DNA from: an uncultured Pseudomonadota bacterium
GTDB lineage: Bacteria; Pseudomonadota; Gammaproteobacteria; Methylococcales; Methylomonadaceae
Reading direction: 5' to 3'
Assembly: GCA_903902945.1 (NCBI GenBank)
Contig: CAIUWU010000110.1
Span: forward strand, 1-6,553
Length of the DNA: 6,553 nucleotides
Part shown: positions 5,226 to 6,553 of the stretch, piece by piece
Numbering within the stretch: position 1 is the stretch's first letter
Layout of the letters: each line of letters opens with the position of its first letter
Translations under genes and position numbers: made by a program
The notes under the pieces: generated by a model
What the model saw: only the letters and a program-made list of their open reading frames with translations
Database searches by the model: none
Told to the model about the DNA's origin: nothing

Positions 5226-6553
5226 ATGAGCGCCGTCCGCAATGAAATTACTGCCGACACCGGCAATAGCGTCAGAATCGATTCTTACCCCGCATCAGAA
5301 AAAATCTACGTTGAAGGCAGCCGCCCTGACATTCAGGTGCCGATGCGAAAAATCTCCCTATCGGACACCCCGGCTCACTTCGGCGCCGAAAAAAACCCAC
5401 CGATTTATGTCTATGACACCTCCGGCGCTTATACCGACCCCAGCATCGAAGTCAATCTGCACAAAGGCCTTAAGTCTGTTCGCAGCGTCTGGATTGAAGA
5501 ACGCGGCGACACTGAACTGCTGAGCGGCCCAAGTTCTTTATATGGCAATGAGCGCTTGCACGACCCTAAAACCGCGCACCTGCGTTTCGAACACATTCGC
5601 CAGCCACGTCGCGCCAAATCCGGCCATAACGTTTCGCAGATGCATTATGCCCGCCAAGGCATCATCACGCCGGAAATGGAATATATCGCGATCCGCGAGA
5701 ACCAGAACCTGGAAGCGATGCGCGACAGCTATAAAGGCCAGCACCCCGGCTTTTCCTACGGCGCCAATATCCAGTCGGTGATTACACCTGAATTTGTTCG
5801 CTCCGAAGTAGCCCGCGGCCGCGCCATTATCCCAGCAAACATTAATCACCCTGAACTGGAACCGATGATCATCGGCCGTAACTTCCTGGTAAAAATCAAC
5901 GGCAATCTGGGCAACTCGGCAGTAACCTCTTCGATTGAAGAAGAAGTTGAAAAAATGCTCTGGGGAATCCGCTGGGGCGCCGATACCATCATGGATTTAT
6001 CGACCGGTAAAAACATCCATGAAACCCGCGAGTGGATTCTGCGCAATTCACCAGTGCCAATCGGCACCGTGCCGATTTATCAGGCACTGGAAAAAGTCGA
6101 CGGCAAAGCCGAAGAACTGACTTGGGAAATTTTCCGCGACACCCTGATTGAACAAGCCGAGCAAGGTGTGGACTATTTCACCATCCACGCCGGCGTTCGC
6201 TTACACCACGTCCCGCTGACTGCCAAACGCCTGACCGGCATCGTTTCGCGCGGCGGCTCGATCATGGCCAAATGGTGTCTGGCCCATCATACCGAAAGCT
6301 TCCTCTACACCCATTTCGAGGAAATCTGCGACATCATGAAAGCCTATGACGTCTCGTTCTCGTTAGGCGATGGCTTACGTCCCGGCTCGATTTATGATGC
6401 CAATGATGCCGCCCAGTTCGGCGAACTGGAAACCCTGGGCGAACTGACTCAAATCGCCTGGAAACACGACGTGCAAACCATGATCGAAGGCCCGGGCCAT
6501 GTGCCATTGCAAATGATCAAGGTCAACATGGACAAGCAGCTGGAAGACTGCTT
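5226..6553 (+). CDS. thiC: phosphomethylpyrimidine synthase ThiC (partial, C-terminus cut off)
   Basis: Radical-SAM enzyme that rearranges aminoimidazole ribotide (AIR) into 4-amino-5-hydroxymethyl-2-methylpyrimidine phosphate, the pyrimidine half of thiamine; cytoplasmic. The frame stays open from ATG 5226 to the right edge, giving 442 codons; the E. coli protein has 631. Family blocks in order are GNLGNSAV (226-233), MDLSTGKNIHETREWI (256-271), SPVPIGTVPIYQALEKV, YFTIHAGV (from about 317), the LAHH segment, SLGDGLRPGS (379-388) and EGPGHVP (421-427), whose His425 matches a metal-ligand position known in the family. The C-terminal Cys motif for the [4Fe-4S] cluster lies beyond the window. 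GGAG sits 6 nt before the start, and a TPP riboswitch is immediately upstream. N-terminal extension and domain order are normal. Confidence 0.98.
   Translation, partial: MSAVRNEITADTGNSVRIDSYPASEKIYVEGSRPDIQVPMRKISLSDTPAHFGAEKNPPIYVYDTSGAYTDPSIEVNLHKGLKSVRSVWIEERGDTELLSGPSSLYGNERLHDPKTAHLRFEHIRQPRRAKSGHNVSQMHYARQGIITPEMEYIAIRENQNLEAMRDSYKGQHPGFSYGANIQSVITPEFVRSEVARGRAIIPANINHPELEPMIIGRNFLVKINGNLGNSAVTSSIEEEVEKMLWGIRWGADTIMDLSTGKNIHETREWILRNSPVPIGTVPIYQALEKVDGKAEELTWEIFRDTLIEQAEQGVDYFTIHAGVRLHHVPLTAKRLTGIVSRGGSIMAKWCLAHHTESFLYTHFEEICDIMKAYDVSFSLGDGLRPGSIYDANDAAQFGELETLGELTQIAWKHDVQTMIEGPGHVPLQMIKVNMDKQLEDC

Overview
The window looks like a chromosomal segment of a gammaproteobacterium. The L34, RnpA, YidD, YidC, MnmE, IspB and ThiC sequences all resemble the E. 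coli proteins, and rpmH-rnpA-yidD-yidC-mnmE is the classic gammaproteobacterial order. A methanotroph-like lineage (Methylococcales) is possible, but this is a guess from general feel and not from a diagnostic gene. No mobile elements, CRISPR arrays, tRNAs or rRNAs were seen.

Left half (1-3329, all minus strand): a compact five-gene cluster read from right to left. It runs rpmH (ribosomal protein L34), rnpA (RNase P protein), yidD (membrane insertion factor), yidC (Sec-linked insertase) and mnmE (tRNA wobble-uridine GTPase, cut by the left edge). Gaps are 0 nt (rpmH/rnpA), a 29-nt overlap (rnpA/yidD), 6 nt (yidD/yidC) and 5 nt (yidC/mnmE), so translational coupling is likely throughout. A near-consensus sigma70 promoter lies just upstream of rpmH. 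dnaA, the usual neighbour upstream of rpmH in E. coli and Pseudomonas, is not there.

Middle (3330-4590): a divergent promoter region with three inverted repeats, then ispB on the plus strand. IspB is the long-chain polyprenyl diphosphate synthase that makes the quinone side chain. E. coli ispB sits beside the rplU-rpmA ribosomal protein genes, so its pairing here with rpmH is a different arrangement.

Right (4591-6553): about 500 bp without a protein gene. It holds a structured stretch (about 4691-4846) that shares conserved core pieces with c-di-GMP-I (GEMM-I) riboswitches but has no obvious target gene. Next comes a clear TPP riboswitch (5092-5180) with a readable switching region, and then thiC (HMP-phosphate synthase), cut by the right edge. 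The riboswitch should repress thiC when thiamine pyrophosphate is plentiful.

The protein genes are ordinary housekeeping genes. The points worth a second look are the orphan GEMM-like RNA, the same-frame stop-TTG junction between rpmH and rnpA, the natural five-histidine end of YidC, and the alternative RNA helices around the TPP aptamer.
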